DNA of 34,857 nt from an uncultured Alphaproteobacteria bacterium. Its GTDB lineage: Bacteria; Pseudomonadota; Alphaproteobacteria; Bin95. Positions within the stretch are counted from its first letter, which is position 1, and every line of letters starts with the position of its first letter. The stretch is from assembly GCA_938084065.1 (NCBI GenBank), contig CALKDI010000354.1:1-34857 (forward strand). Direction: 5' to 3'. Below, piece by piece: positions 19,016-29,062 of the stretch. The translations under genes and the position numbers were made by a program. A model generated the notes under the pieces. The model had not been told where the DNA came from, searched no databases, and saw nothing but the letters and a program-made list of their open reading frames with translations.

Positions 19016-21640
19016 TCAGTCAGCGAGAGACTTTGTTACCACCTCCACCAGGTCACGCGCGAGGTTCGGCGTTGCCGCAATGTCTTCCAAAGCTGCCCGC
19101 ATCATCGCCTGCCGCGCTGGATCATAGCGACGCCACCGGCCCAAAGGCCCGATCAGGCGAGACGCTATCTGCGGATTCAGGCCGTTCAGCGTCTTAATTT
19201 GCTCGGCTAGGAAGGCATAGCCGCTGCCGTCTGCGGCATGGAAGCCCGTGGGGTTCGCTGCTGCAAACGCCCCGATCAGGGCCCTGATCTTGTTCGGGTT
19301 GGACAGGCTAAAGCGCGGGTGCAGCATCATCTGACGCACGTGCGCCGCAGCATCGGTCATCGGTGCTGTCGCTTGCAGCGAGAACCATTTGTCCATCACC
19401 AGAGCCTCACCATCAAATCGCTCGGCTAAAGCCTGTAGCGCCTCGTCACGGGCTGCGCCCGGCACCTGGTTCAACAGGCTGAGGGCCGCCAGGCGGTCAG
19501 TCATGTTGTCAGCCGCCTGAAACTGCGCTTCCGCCGGAGCCGTGCCGTCAGGGCCTGCCGTGCGGTAGGCCAGCGCCACATTCTGCAACGTCCGCTTGCC
19601 CGCGTGCTCCGCGTCCGGGCTATAGGGCGCGTTCACACGGTGGCTATCGTAGAGATCGCGGAAGGTTTTCGCGTGCCGGGTCGCCAAATCGGTACGCAAC
19701 GCCTCGCGCGCGTCATGAATTGCCGCAGGATCGACCACCGCCATTTGCTCGGCCAGATAGTCCTCACTGGGCAGGAGTAGCAGGGCGGAACGGAACGCTG
19801 GTGTCAGTTCGTCGGCCATCAGATTGCGCGCGAAAGCGTCCATCAGCGCCGCCGGCCACTTGGTCTTGGGCTTGGCGATCCGGGCCAGCAGAGCCTCCGT
19901 CGCCAATTGCTGCATCGCCTCCCAGCGGTTGAACGGGTCGGGATCACCTGCAGCCAGAAAACCGCGCTCCTCGTCCGACAACTCAGCCTTCAGCACGATG
20001 GGGGCCGAGAACCCGCGGTTCAGCGAGAGGGCCGGCGCCACAGGCACTTGCTCAAACACAAAGGTCTGCTGGGCTTTGGTCAGGGTGATTACGGGCCGAG
20101 GCAGGGGCGTGCCGCTGGCATCGATCAGCGGCAGGTCCGCGCCATCCGCCCCGACCAGACCAATGCCCAGCGGGATCGGCAACGGCTGTTTGTCCGGCTG
20201 CCCCGGCGTCGGCGGTGTCTTCTGCGAGAGGGTCAGGGTGTAGATATCCGACATGCGGTCGTGCACGCCATGCGCCGTCACCACCGGCGTGCCGGCCTGA
20301 CTGTACCAGCCGGCGTAAGGCTCCAAATCGACGCCATTCGCATCCGCCATCGCCCGACGGAAGTCGTCACAGGTCACGGCCTGGTTATCATGACGCTGGA
20401 TGTAGAGGTCCATCCCCTTGCGGAAGCCCTCTGGTCCCAGCGCCGAGTGCAACAGGCGGACAACCTCCGCGCCTTTTTCATAGATGGTGGGCGTATAGAA
20501 GTTGTTGATTTCCATATAGAGGTCTGGACGGATTGGATGCGCTGTCGGCCCCGAATCCTCCGGGAACTGCCGGGCGCGGAGTGTGCGCACGTCATCAATG
20601 CGGCACACCGCGGCGTCACGCATATCGGCAGAGAATTCCTGATCGCGGAAGACCGTCAGCCCTTCTTTCAGCGACAGTTGGAACCAATCGCGGCAGGTGA
20701 CGCGGTTGCCGGTCCAGTTGTGGAAATACTCGTGCGCCACCACCTTTTCGATGCCGTAATAGTCGCCATCGGTGGCAGTGTCAGGCTCGGCCAGAATGTA
20801 TTTGGAATTAAAGACGTTGAGGCTCTTATTCTCCATCGCACCCATGTTGAAATCGCTGACGGCAACGATGTTGAAGATATCCAGGTCGTATTCGAGGCCG
20901 TAAACCTCCTCGTCCCACTTCATCGAACGCTTGAGCGAATCCATGGCATAGGCCGACCGTGCTGACTGGCCAGGCTCTGTGTAGATATACAGCGCAACGT
21001 CGCGCCCACTGGCGGTGCGGAACGAACCCTCCAGCGCCTCCAGCTGGCCGGCGACCAAGGCGAACAGGTAGGCCGGCTTCGGGTGCGGATCTTCCCACAC
21101 GGCGAAGTGACGGCCGTCATCCAATGCCCCTTGCTCCACCAGGTTACCGTTGGACAGCAGCACCGGGCAGGCCGCTTTATCGGCGCGGATGGTGACTCGG
21201 AACGTGGTCATCACGTCCGGGCGATCCGGGAAATAGGTGATGTGGCGGAATCCCTCCGCCTCGCACTGGGTGCAGAAGGCGCTGCCGGAACGATACAGCC
21301 CCTCCAGCAATGTGTTCCCCACCGGGTCGATCTGTACCCGCGTTTCCAGGGTGAAGGCATCGGGAACCTGCGCAATCGTCAGGCCTTCGTCATCGACGGA
21401 CAACGCAGCCTCAGCCACCTGAAAGCCATCGATGGTGATGTCCTGAAGGTCCAATCCCTCGCCATCCAGGTGCAGCGGTGCCGCCGCATCACCATAAGCC
21501 GGGTTGCGCCTCAGCTTGAGATTTGCCGCCACGATGGTTGCGTGGTCGTCCAGATCGAAGGCCAGGGCCACATGCTCGACCAGGAAGGCCGGCGGGCGGT
21601 AATCGGCAAGGCGGATCGTCTTAGGCTCATCCGTTCGCAT
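19016..21640 (-). CDS. pepN: Aminopeptidase N (M1 family)
   Basis: GAMENKSLNVFN and VVAHEYFHNWTGNRVTCRDWFQLSLKEGLTVFRDQEFS (GAMEN and HExxH-18-E). Confidence 0.96.
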   Translation of the reverse strand: MRTDEPKTIRLADYRPPAFLVEHVALAFDLDDHATIVAANLKLRRNPAYGDAAAPLHLDGEGLDLQDITIDGFQVAEAALSVDDEGLTIAQVPDAFTLETRVQIDPVGNTLLEGLYRSGSAFCTQCEAEGFRHITYFPDRPDVMTTFRVTIRADKAACPVLLSNGNLVEQGALDDGRHFAVWEDPHPKPAYLFALVAGQLEALEGSFRTASGRDVALYIYTEPGQSARSAYAMDSLKRSMKWDEEVYGLEYDLDIFNIVAVSDFNMGAMENKSLNVFNSKYILAEPDTATDGDYYGIEKVVAHEYFHNWTGNRVTCRDWFQLSLKEGLTVFRDQEFSADMRDAAVCRIDDVRTLRARQFPEDSGPTAHPIRPDLYMEINNFYTPTIYEKGAEVVRLLHSALGPEGFRKGMDLYIQRHDNQAVTCDDFRRAMADANGVDLEPYAGWYSQAGTPVVTAHGVHDRMSDIYTLTLSQKTPPTPGQPDKQPLPIPLGIGLVGADGADLPLIDASGTPLPRPVITLTKAQQTFVFEQVPVAPALSLNRGFSAPIVLKAELSDEERGFLAAGDPDPFNRWEAMQQLATEALLARIAKPKTKWPAALMDAFARNLMADELTPAFRSALLLLPSEDYLAEQMAVVDPAAIHDAREALRTDLATRHAKTFRDLYDSHRVNAPYSPDAEHAGKRTLQNVALAYRTAGPDGTAPAEAQFQAADNMTDRLAALSLLNQVPGAARDEALQALAERFDGEALVMDKWFSLQATAPMTDAAAHVRQMMLHPRFSLSNPNKIRALIGAFAAANPTGFHAADGSGYAFLAEQIKTLNGLNPQIASRLIGPLGRWRRYDPARQAMMRAALEDIAATPNLARDLVEVVTKSLAD

Positions 21641-21722
21641 GAATTTGCTTTCCTAGCTGGATCAACGCCCTATCTAGAGGGCTCAGGATCGTTTGGTCCA
21701 TTGCATATGGGGAGACTGGCGT

Positions 21723-22706
21723 ATGCGCCAACTCTTGGGAAGATTGAGCCGCCTGCCGGTTGTCGCAACCCAAAAATTCAACCGGTCCTGGATAGGCCGC
21801 AATCCTTGGATTCGCTGGCCGGCGCTGGCGCTCGCTGCGATATTACTGCTGTACTACCCTATTGGCATGGCCATGTTCTACACCGTCGATGATGATGTGA
21901 CGCTGGAGCCAACGCCACAGCTCTATATGCCAGGCAGCAGCAAGGCCGTTGCGACAGCTATCACGCTGATCGAGATGGAGGCGGACCATTGGGCGCCGAA
22001 CCTGCCATTCTGGCATCCGGGCTCCGTGCTGACCTATATGCCAAACTACCAATCTGGCCTGATGTACGCCGTCAGCCGCTTTGCAGTGGAGATGGGCGAT
22101 CAGTTGGGCCGTACCCGCGGCTCCAGCGCCATCGACCCGGACTTGGACAAAGCTGCTGGCCTGCTGAAAGCCGAGGGCACCCGTTGGTATCTCTCTAGCG
22201 GCAGCATCCTGGTGCAAAAGCCATCGCACCACCTCTATCAAGACGGCGCGGACGCGCTGCGCCGATACAATGGCCGGCTGGCGATGGGCAATGCCGTCTA
22301 TGACAAGCGGGCCGACAACCTAATCGCCCTGCTACAGCGCATCGGCGCTGACTTAGGCGCCGCCAGCGCCGCGCTCGACAAGCGCACGTTGGAGAGCAAT
22401 GCCGGTTATTTCGATAGCCAGGCAGACGACCTGTTCATGAACATCAAGGGCCGGGTCTATGCCTACTACCTGCTGTTGCGCGACATCGGCGTCGATTTTG
22501 ACTCCGTTATCAAAGACAAGGACGCCGCGGAGATCTGGGCTCAAATGCTCGGAAGTTTGCGGGTGGCAGCCGACATGTACCCCCTTATCGTCGCCAATGG
22601 CGCACAGGACGGGCTGATCGTACCGTCGCACCTGTCAGCGCAGGGCTTTTATCTCCTGCGTGCCAGGACGCAATTGAAAGAAGCCGTCGATTCGCTGACG
22701 AAATAG
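21723..22706 (+). CDS. DUF2333 family membrane-anchored protein
   Basis: Single N-terminal TM segment (WPALALAAILLLYYPIGMAMFYTVDDD), then a soluble domain (ADHWAPNLPFWHPGSVLTYMPNYQSGLMYAVSRFAVEMGD) consistent with DUF2333; start at MRQLLGRLSRL. Confidence 0.7.
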   Translation: MRQLLGRLSRLPVVATQKFNRSWIGRNPWIRWPALALAAILLLYYPIGMAMFYTVDDDVTLEPTPQLYMPGSSKAVATAITLIEMEADHWAPNLPFWHPGSVLTYMPNYQSGLMYAVSRFAVEMGDQLGRTRGSSAIDPDLDKAAGLLKAEGTRWYLSSGSILVQKPSHHLYQDGADALRRYNGRLAMGNAVYDKRADNLIALLQRIGADLGAASAALDKRTLESNAGYFDSQADDLFMNIKGRVYAYYLLLRDIGVDFDSVIKDKDAAEIWAQMLGSLRVAADMYPLIVANGAQDGLIVPSHLSAQGFYLLRARTQLKEAVDSLTK

Positions 22707-22712
22707 CCCGGC

Positions 22713-24011
22713 TCACCGGTCTGGCGGCGTCCAATCGGTCGGCGGTATATCGCGGCGGCGCAGTCGCAACGCCAGGCCGATGGCGACGCCGACACCAATC
22801 GCCACCGTCAGGTTTGCGACCACGGTCAGGAACAAAGTCAGCAGCAACAGCATTCGGTCAGATGGCCGTGCCCCCATGTAGCTGCGCCATTTGTGTGGCT
22901 CGCTCATGTTCCATGCGGTCAGGATCAACAGGCCAGCCAGAGCCGGCATGACCAGATAACCGGCCATCGGTGCCGCCAGCATCATGACGGCTAGGATCGT
23001 TAGAGCGTGGACGATACCGGCAACCGGCGTTTGCCCGCCGGCTCGCACATTTGTGGCGGTCCGGGCGATAGCCCCAGTGGCAGGCAGCCCGCCAAACAGG
23101 GCAGAGCCGATGTTGGCAAAGCCTTGCGCCATAATCTCTGCATTTGGCCGATGATGCGGGGAGACTGGACTGAGCCTCTCCGCCTCACGCGCTGTCATCA
23201 TCCGGTCTGCTACCAAGGCCGACAGCAAAGACTCGATGCCGGCCAGGAAAGCGATGGTGATGGCTGACGGCAACAACTCCACAAGCCGCGCCATCGTGAT
23301 GGTCGGCAGGGTCGGCATCGGCAAATAGTCTGGCAAAGCACCAAACCGGTGGGCTATCGAGTCAACCGGCAAACCAGCGACCCCAACCAGCAATGATGTG
23401 AGGCCAACAGCCACGATTAACCCCGGCAGTTTGGGAAACTCCCGCCGCAGCACCACAATCAACACCATGGTTGCTAGGCCAATCCCCAGGGCCACAATCC
23501 CGAACGTCTCTCTTGCCTGCCAAAGCGCCGGCCAGGTTTCCAGAAAATTTGCCGGGATCGCAGCCAGGGTCAGACCCAGCAAGTCTTTCAGTTGGCTGAT
23601 TGCGATCAGGGCTGCAATACCAATGGTAAACCCGTTTATCACTGGCTCTGGCACATAGACGATCAGGCTGCCCAGCCGAAAATAACCGGCCAATACCAAC
23701 ATCACGCCGGCCATAAGCGTCGCCAGCACCAAACCGTCATAGCCATGTTCGGCAATCACCATGAACACGACGACAATAAAGGCGCCGGTCGGGCCGCCGA
23801 TCTGCACCCGGCTGCCGCCCAAAAATGAAATCAGAAAGCCGGCGACAATTGCCGTAACCAGGCCATCCGCAGGCTTCGCGCCAGACGCAATGGCAATCGC
23901 CAAACTCAGCGGCAGCGCCACCATCGCGACCGTGATGCCCGCGAAAAGGTCCGCCCAGAATTGGGCAAACGTATACGTACGAAGGGTCGTCCAGATCTTG
24001 GGGTGGCGCAT
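22713..24011 (-). CDS. SulP family anion transporter, without a STAS domain
   Basis: DLFAGITVAMVALPLSLAIAIASGAKPADGLVTAIVAGFLISFLGGSRVQIGGPTGAF...FGGLPATGAIARTATNVRAGGQTPVAGIVHAL. ORF ends just after the last hydrophobic segment. Confidence 0.9.
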   Translation of the reverse strand: MRHPKIWTTLRTYTFAQFWADLFAGITVAMVALPLSLAIAIASGAKPADGLVTAIVAGFLISFLGGSRVQIGGPTGAFIVVVFMVIAEHGYDGLVLATLMAGVMLVLAGYFRLGSLIVYVPEPVINGFTIGIAALIAISQLKDLLGLTLAAIPANFLETWPALWQARETFGIVALGIGLATMVLIVVLRREFPKLPGLIVAVGLTSLLVGVAGLPVDSIAHRFGALPDYLPMPTLPTITMARLVELLPSAITIAFLAGIESLLSALVADRMMTAREAERLSPVSPHHRPNAEIMAQGFANIGSALFGGLPATGAIARTATNVRAGGQTPVAGIVHALTILAVMMLAAPMAGYLVMPALAGLLILTAWNMSEPHKWRSYMGARPSDRMLLLLTLFLTVVANLTVAIGVGVAIGLALRLRRRDIPPTDWTPPDR

Positions 24012-24055
24012 ATAGTCCAGGCTTTGGCTGCACTAGAGCAACTTACTGAGTTAGA

Positions 24056-24087
24056 GCAAATCTCGATCCCAGAGAACCGGGATTTGC
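24056..24087. repeat. Intergenic hairpin
   Basis: gcaaatctcg / cgggatttgc, a 10-bp stem with one G-T pair, between SulP and phnF; no T-run. Confidence 0.35.
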
Positions 24088-24093
24088 CCTAGA

Positions 24094-24828
24094 TCATGGC
24101 TGAAGCACCAACTCTACCCTATCTGCGGGGAAACGGGCGATGCCAAATTCGACGGGCTTACCATCCCTATCCACGTCGACCGACTCCATCACCAACAAAG
24201 GGCGCGTCTTGAGCATCTGCAAAATTCGCGTCTCATCTGGCGTCGGCAACCGGGACGAAACCTGAGTCCGGGTTCTGGTAAACTCGTCAATGCCCGCATC
24301 TGCCAATGCTGCCGATATAGACCCCGTCTCCCGGAAGACATCGACCACGCGAGGAAACCGGCGCTTGTCAAAGAAATGCGTCGCGATAGATACAGCCTGA
24401 CCATCGGCCCTACGGACGCTCTCAATCACCCAAACAGGCGTGGCGACCTTGACCCGAAGGGCTGAGGCTATCCGCGCATCCGCATGGTCGATTTTGACAT
24501 TCAGCAATTCACTCTGCGGACGACGGCCATGCTTACGGACGGCCTCAGAAAAACGGGTGCGTCGAGAGATCGGGTAAGCCATCACACCCTCTTGCACAAA
24601 TGTGCCACGCCCCTGCTCCGCCCGCACAACGCCATCTTCGGCCAAAGCGGCTAACGCCCTGCGCACAGTGTGGCGGTTAACACCGAAACGATGCGTTAAA
24701 TCCCATTCTGTTGGCAAACGGTCGCCTGGTCGCAATACATGCCCACGGATATCTGCTCTGATATGCTGCGCAATCTGCCGCCAAAGCGAAATTCCATCGC
24801 CGCGGCTCATCAACTGATCGACTGTCAT
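24094..24828 (-). CDS. phnF: PhnF-like GntR-family (HutC/UTRA) transcriptional regulator
   Basis: SLWRQIAQHIRADIRGHVLRPGDRLPTEWDLTHRFGVNRHTVRRALAALAEDGVVRAEQGRGTFV wHTH, followed by a UTRA-like domain; divergent from phnG. Confidence 0.9.
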   Translation of the reverse strand: MTVDQLMSRGDGISLWRQIAQHIRADIRGHVLRPGDRLPTEWDLTHRFGVNRHTVRRALAALAEDGVVRAEQGRGTFVQEGVMAYPISRRTRFSEAVRKHGRRPQSELLNVKIDHADARIASALRVKVATPVWVIESVRRADGQAVSIATHFFDKRRFPRVVDVFRETGSISAALADAGIDEFTRTRTQVSSRLPTPDETRILQMLKTRPLLVMESVDVDRDGKPVEFGIARFPADRVELVLQP

Positions 24829-24949
24829 CTTCTCGCAATTTGTATAGGATATGTTTGCGACTCCACGCTCTGGAACGGTTCTATAATTCACAGAAGATAG
24901 CCGGACCAGTACTTTCCGCAGACAGCATGTACACCGATAGGGCGACACA

Positions 24950-25399
24950 TTGTCAAAGTCCGCAACAAACGAACGTCAACAATGGATGAGCATCTTTTCT
25001 CGAATAGATGTATATGCATTGATTAATGCAAGGGACAACCTGGGAACGGACCCGGATTATGCTTGGCTACGACCAGCCGAGACAGGCAACGTCATGGTTC
25101 GCGGGCGAATGGGCGGAAGCGGGGCAGCCTTCAACATGGGCGAGATGACCATCACTCGCGCAACCGTCCGATTGGAAGACGGGACCATCGGATTTGGCTA
25201 TGTCGCCGGTCGCGCCCATCAGAAAGCTGAATTGGCAGCCTTGCTGGATGCGGTTCTGCAACGCGATCCGTCATTGGCACAGCAAATTTTACCCCCAATG
25301 CAGGCAGCGCTCGCCAACATGCTAGACAAGAAGAGCCGAAAATCCGCAGCGACCAAGGTTGAATTCTTCACCGTCGTGCGGGGCGAAAACCAAAAATGA
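24950..25399 (+). CDS. phnG: C-P lyase subunit PhnG
   Basis: ERQQWMSIFSR...RPAETGNVMVRGRMGGSGAAFNMGEMTITRATVRLEDGTIGFGYVAGR; TTG start inferred so that the RQQWMS segment is included. Confidence 0.92.
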   Translation: MSKSATNERQQWMSIFSRIDVYALINARDNLGTDPDYAWLRPAETGNVMVRGRMGGSGAAFNMGEMTITRATVRLEDGTIGFGYVAGRAHQKAELAALLDAVLQRDPSLAQQILPPMQAALANMLDKKSRKSAATKVEFFTVVRGENQK

Positions 25400-26007
25400 C
25401 AATCACCCCTCACTCATCAGAAAATTTACGGCCAGGTTTCACCGATCCTGTGCACCAGAGCCAACAAGCGTTCCGCGCTACGCTCAATGCGCTGTCGCGG
25501 CCAGGCACGCTTTGCACCCTGCCCGCACCCGCTGCTGCCCCAAGCGGTTGGAGCCCCACATTAACCGCCCTGGCCTTGACGTTGTTCGACCAGGATACTC
25601 TTGTGTGGCTTGACGCTGTGGCGGCATCGACCGAAGCCGTCGCCCACCTGCGCTTTCATTGCGGCTGTCCAATCGTTACTATCCCCGACATGGCCGTATT
25701 CGCAGTCGTCTCAGACCCGTCGTGCATGCCACCCATGCACACCTTCCCAATTGGCGATCCGCAGTATCCGGAACGCTCGGCAACCATCATTCTGGCCATT
25801 GAATCCCTTACCGGCGGCACGCCGTTGCGCTGGACTGGCCCTGGCATCAAAGACTCGGTCACGGTCGCACCTCAGGGCTTGCCGCCGAACTTCGCGGCTC
25901 AATGGGCCGACAACCACGCCCTTTATCCCAGCGGCGTCGACGTGTTCCTCATAGCCGGCGACCAGGTCATGGGCCTGCCGCGCGGCGTCTCGATAGAGGA
26001 GATCTGA
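25396..26007 (+). CDS. phnH: C-P lyase subunit PhnH
   Basis: GFTDPVHQSQQAFRATLNALSRPGTLCTLP...GPGIKDS; ATGA overlap with phnG. Confidence 0.93.
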   Translation: MTITPHSSENLRPGFTDPVHQSQQAFRATLNALSRPGTLCTLPAPAAAPSGWSPTLTALALTLFDQDTLVWLDAVAASTEAVAHLRFHCGCPIVTIPDMAVFAVVSDPSCMPPMHTFPIGDPQYPERSATIILAIESLTGGTPLRWTGPGIKDSVTVAPQGLPPNFAAQWADNHALYPSGVDVFLIAGDQVMGLPRGVSIEEI

Positions 26008-26010
26008 GCC

Positions 26011-27123
26011 ATGTATGTAGCGGTCAAAGGCGGCGAACGCGCCATTGAGAACTCGCACGATCTGCTGGCGGAAACCCGGCGCGGCGACCCAGGAGTGCCC
26101 GAACTCTCGGTGAAGCAAATTCAAGAGCAGATGGGCCTCGCCGTCGCCCGCGTGATGACAGAGGGCTCACTCTACGATCCCGAATTGGCGGCGCTGGCCA
26201 TCAAGCAAGCGCAAGGTGATTTGGTCGAGGCAGTGTTTCTGCTGCGCGCCTTCCGCACCACCCTGCCGCGGTTCGGCTATGCCCAGCCCATCGACACCAG
26301 CCAGATGGCCATCCGCCGGCGCATCTCCGCCACGTTCAAGGATTTGCCGGGCGGGCAGGTGCTGGGGCCAACCTACGACTACACCCACCGCCTGCTAGAT
26401 TTCTCGCTCCTGGACGAAAACCCAGCACCGCCGCAAGCCCCCTGCGCTGAAGAACCCGTCGCCAGTCACATGCCCCGCGTCGCAGAGATGCTGGGCGCAC
26501 AAGGCCTGATGGAGCCGGCTTCCGCACCGGAAGTCGAGGGCCAGGAACCCTTCGACCTGACCCGCGAGCCCATGCAATTTCCCGCCGACCGCGACCAGCG
26601 CCTGCAAAACCTCTTCCGCGGCGACGAGGGTTTCGTGCTCGCCATGGGCTATTCCGTCCAGCGCGGCTTTGGCGGCGTCCACCCATTCGCCGGCGAAATC
26701 CGTTTGGGTGAGGTCGAGGTAGAATTCGTGCCGGAGGAGCTAGGCTTCCCCATCTGTCTCGGCGAGATCACCGTCACCGAATGCGAGATGGTCACCCAGT
26801 TTGAGGGCGCCAAGGACGTGCCACCGCAATTCACCCGCGGCTACGGCATCACCTTCGGCCACTCTGAGCGCAAGGCTATGGCAATGGCTCTGGTTGACCG
26901 AGCATTGCGCTGCGAAGAGTTCGGCGAGGAGGCGACCTATCCCGCGCAGGACCAGGAATTCGTCATGTACCACTCCGACAATGTGGAGGCCTCCGGCTTC
27001 GTCCAGCACCTGAAACTGCCCCACTATGTGGACTTCCAGTCCGAGTTAGAACTGGTGCGGCGGTTGCGGCGGGAGATGGCGGAACGGGCGGACGAAGATC
27101 TGACACAGAGGGCGGCGGAGTGA
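26011..27123 (+). CDS. phnI: C-P lyase subunit PhnI
   Basis: MYVAVKGGERAIENSHDLLAETRRGD...PELSVKQIQEQMGLAVARVMTEGSLYDPELAALAIKQAQGD...HLKLPHYVDFQSELELVRRL. Confidence 0.96.
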   Translation: MYVAVKGGERAIENSHDLLAETRRGDPGVPELSVKQIQEQMGLAVARVMTEGSLYDPELAALAIKQAQGDLVEAVFLLRAFRTTLPRFGYAQPIDTSQMAIRRRISATFKDLPGGQVLGPTYDYTHRLLDFSLLDENPAPPQAPCAEEPVASHMPRVAEMLGAQGLMEPASAPEVEGQEPFDLTREPMQFPADRDQRLQNLFRGDEGFVLAMGYSVQRGFGGVHPFAGEIRLGEVEVEFVPEELGFPICLGEITVTECEMVTQFEGAKDVPPQFTRGYGITFGHSERKAMAMALVDRALRCEEFGEEATYPAQDQEFVMYHSDNVEASGFVQHLKLPHYVDFQSELELVRRLRREMAERADEDLTQRAAE

Positions 27124-27152
27124 TGGGTGTGGGTCTGGCAGCAACCAAACGA

Positions 27153-27299
27153 CCCTTCGACAGGCTCAAGGTGAAGGGTAGAGACCGGTCCTTCAGCCTG
27201 AGGTGTGAGGCACCGCCTCTAACACCACTCTTCACCCTGAGCCTGTCGAAGGGTGGCCGTGCCAAGATCGACGGGGCCCTTCGACAGGCTCAGGGTGAA
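27153..27299. repeat. Cluster of intergenic palindromic repeats (three copies of one 23-mer plus a second-family fragment)
   Basis: cccttcgacaggctcaaggtgaa (27153-27175, one mismatch); ttcaccctgagcctgtcgaaggg (27231-27253) is the exact reverse complement of cccttcgacaggctcagggtgaa (27277-27299); ccttcagcctgaggtg at 27190-27205. Confidence 0.92.
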
Positions 27300-27322
27300 A
27301 GCAATTTGGGGGCGGGGAAGCC

Positions 27323-28243
27323 ATGAGCAAGACCCAAAAAGACGCCACCGCGGGCTCCGCGGCGGCCGCCTACAACTTTGCCTACCTCGACGAGCAGACC
27401 AAACGGATGATCCGGCGGGTGCTGCTAAAGGCCGTCGCGATCCCTGGCTATCAGGTGCCGTTCGGCGGGCGAGAGATGCCATTGCCCTATGGCTGGGGCA
27501 CTGGCGGCATTCAGGTAACGGCCTCCATCCTGGGCCAGAATGATACGCTCAAGGTCATCGACCAGGGCGCAGACGACACCACCAACGCCGTCAACATCCG
27601 CCGCTTCTTCGCCGTCACCGCCAACGTGCGGACGACGGAGGAAACGGCTGAGGCCGACATCATTCAAACCCGCCACCGCATCCCGGAGGAACCTCTGCGC
27701 GAAGACCAGATCCTAGTCTATCAGGTGCCGAACCCAGAGCCGCTGCGCAAGCTAGAGCCACGCGTGGTTGAGAGCCGCAAGATGCATGCCTATGCTGAGT
27801 ACGGCCTGATGCAGGTGAAGCTCTACGAAGATATCTCGCGGTTCGGCGACATCTCGGTCACCTATGATTATCCGGTGCTGACCAACGGGCGGTATGTCAT
27901 GGCGCCCTCGCCCATCCCCAAGTTCGACAACCCGAAAATGCATGACATGCCGGCATTGCAATTGTTCGGCGCAGGGCGGGAGAAACGCATCTACGCCATC
28001 CCGCCTTATACCTCGGTCAAGAGCCTGGACTTCGACGACTACCCCTTCCGCCCGCAGGAATGGGAGGATGTCTGTGGGTTGTGCGGCGCGGACGACTCGT
28101 TTCTGGACGAGGTAATTTTGGACGACAAGGGCGGGCACATGTTTGTATGCTCCGACAGCGACTATTGCGGCAAGCGGCGGGCGGCAGGGCATGTCGGACC
28201 GATGGCGGACGATGCTGCGGAGGCTGGGTATGGGAGTGAGTGA
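27323..28243 (+). CDS. phnJ: C-P lyase radical SAM subunit PhnJ
   Basis: AAYNFAYLDEQTKRMIRRVLLKAVAIPGYQVPFGGREMPLPYGWGTGGIQ; C-X2-C-X21-C-X5-C motif (CGLCGADDSFLDEVILDDKGGHMFVCSDSDYC). Confidence 0.97.
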   Translation: MSKTQKDATAGSAAAAYNFAYLDEQTKRMIRRVLLKAVAIPGYQVPFGGREMPLPYGWGTGGIQVTASILGQNDTLKVIDQGADDTTNAVNIRRFFAVTANVRTTEETAEADIIQTRHRIPEEPLREDQILVYQVPNPEPLRKLEPRVVESRKMHAYAEYGLMQVKLYEDISRFGDISVTYDYPVLTNGRYVMAPSPIPKFDNPKMHDMPALQLFGAGREKRIYAIPPYTSVKSLDFDDYPFRPQEWEDVCGLCGADDSFLDEVILDDKGGHMFVCSDSDYCGKRRAAGHVGPMADDAAEAGYGSE

Positions 28244-29012
28244 GCCCCTCCTCACCGCCGACGGTGTTACCAAACTTTACCCTGGCGGCCGCGTCGGCTG
28301 CCGTGATGTCTCGTTCAATCTCTACCCTGGCGAGGTGCTCGGCATTGTCGGCGAGTCTGGCTCCGGCAAGTCCACCCTGCTAAACTGCCTTTCTGCCAAG
28401 ATGGAGCCCACTGCCGGCAGCATCAGCTTCAACACCCGCACGTCCGGCCTGACCGATATCTTCCAACTGTCCGAGCCAGAGCGGCGGCTGTTGATGCGCA
28501 CCGACTGGGGCATCGTCCACCAAAACCCACGCGACGGCTTGCGTATGGGTGTTTCCGCAGGCGGCAATGTTGGGGAGCGGCTCATGGCCATCGGGGCCCG
28601 CCACTATGGCAACATCCGCCAGGAGGCCCTCGACTGGCTAACCCGCGTAGAAATCGCTGAGGACCGGATCGACGACCGCCCACGCGACTTCTCCGGCGGC
28701 ATGCAGCAGCGCCTGCAAATCGCCCGCATCCTGGTGAGCAACCCGCGTTTAGTCTTCATGGACGAGCCCACCGGCGGCCTGGACGTCTCTGTCCAAGCCC
28801 GGCTGCTAGATCTGCTGCGCGGCCTCGTGCGCTCACTGGGATTAGCCGCAGTGGTAGTGACGCACGATCTGGCCGTAGTGCGCCTGCTGGCCGACCGGCT
28901 GATGGTGATGAAGGACGGCGAAGTCGTGGAAAGCGGCCTGACCGACCAGGTGCTGGACGACCCGCACCACCCCTACACCCAGCTTCTCGTTTCCGCTGTG
29001 TTGCAGGTGTAG
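28230..29012 (+). CDS. phnK: C-P lyase ABC-type ATPase PhnK
   Basis: GIVGESGSGKSTLL, SGGMQQRLQIARILVSNPRLVFMDEPTGGLDVSVQARLLDLLRGLV; start MGVSEPLLTADGV overlaps the phnJ stop. Confidence 0.94.
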   Translation: MGVSEPLLTADGVTKLYPGGRVGCRDVSFNLYPGEVLGIVGESGSGKSTLLNCLSAKMEPTAGSISFNTRTSGLTDIFQLSEPERRLLMRTDWGIVHQNPRDGLRMGVSAGGNVGERLMAIGARHYGNIRQEALDWLTRVEIAEDRIDDRPRDFSGGMQQRLQIARILVSNPRLVFMDEPTGGLDVSVQARLLDLLRGLVRSLGLAAVVVTHDLAVVRLLADRLMVMKDGEVVESGLTDQVLDDPHHPYTQLLVSAVLQV

Positions 29013-29062
29013 CCTGTGAGGTGCTCCCAGAATGGTCCCCTACTACCCGCCAACCCACCGAC

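Noticed and set aside
19907-20965. 352-aa plus-strand ORF
   Set aside because: Fully antisense to pepN and without recognisable motifs; shadow ORF.
27120-27482. ORFs 27120..27326 (+) and 27219..27482 (-), with FTLSLSKG / FDRLRVK peptides
   Set aside because: They are translations of the palindromic repeats; FTLSLSKG-type peptides are a well-known sign of spurious ORFs over this repeat.
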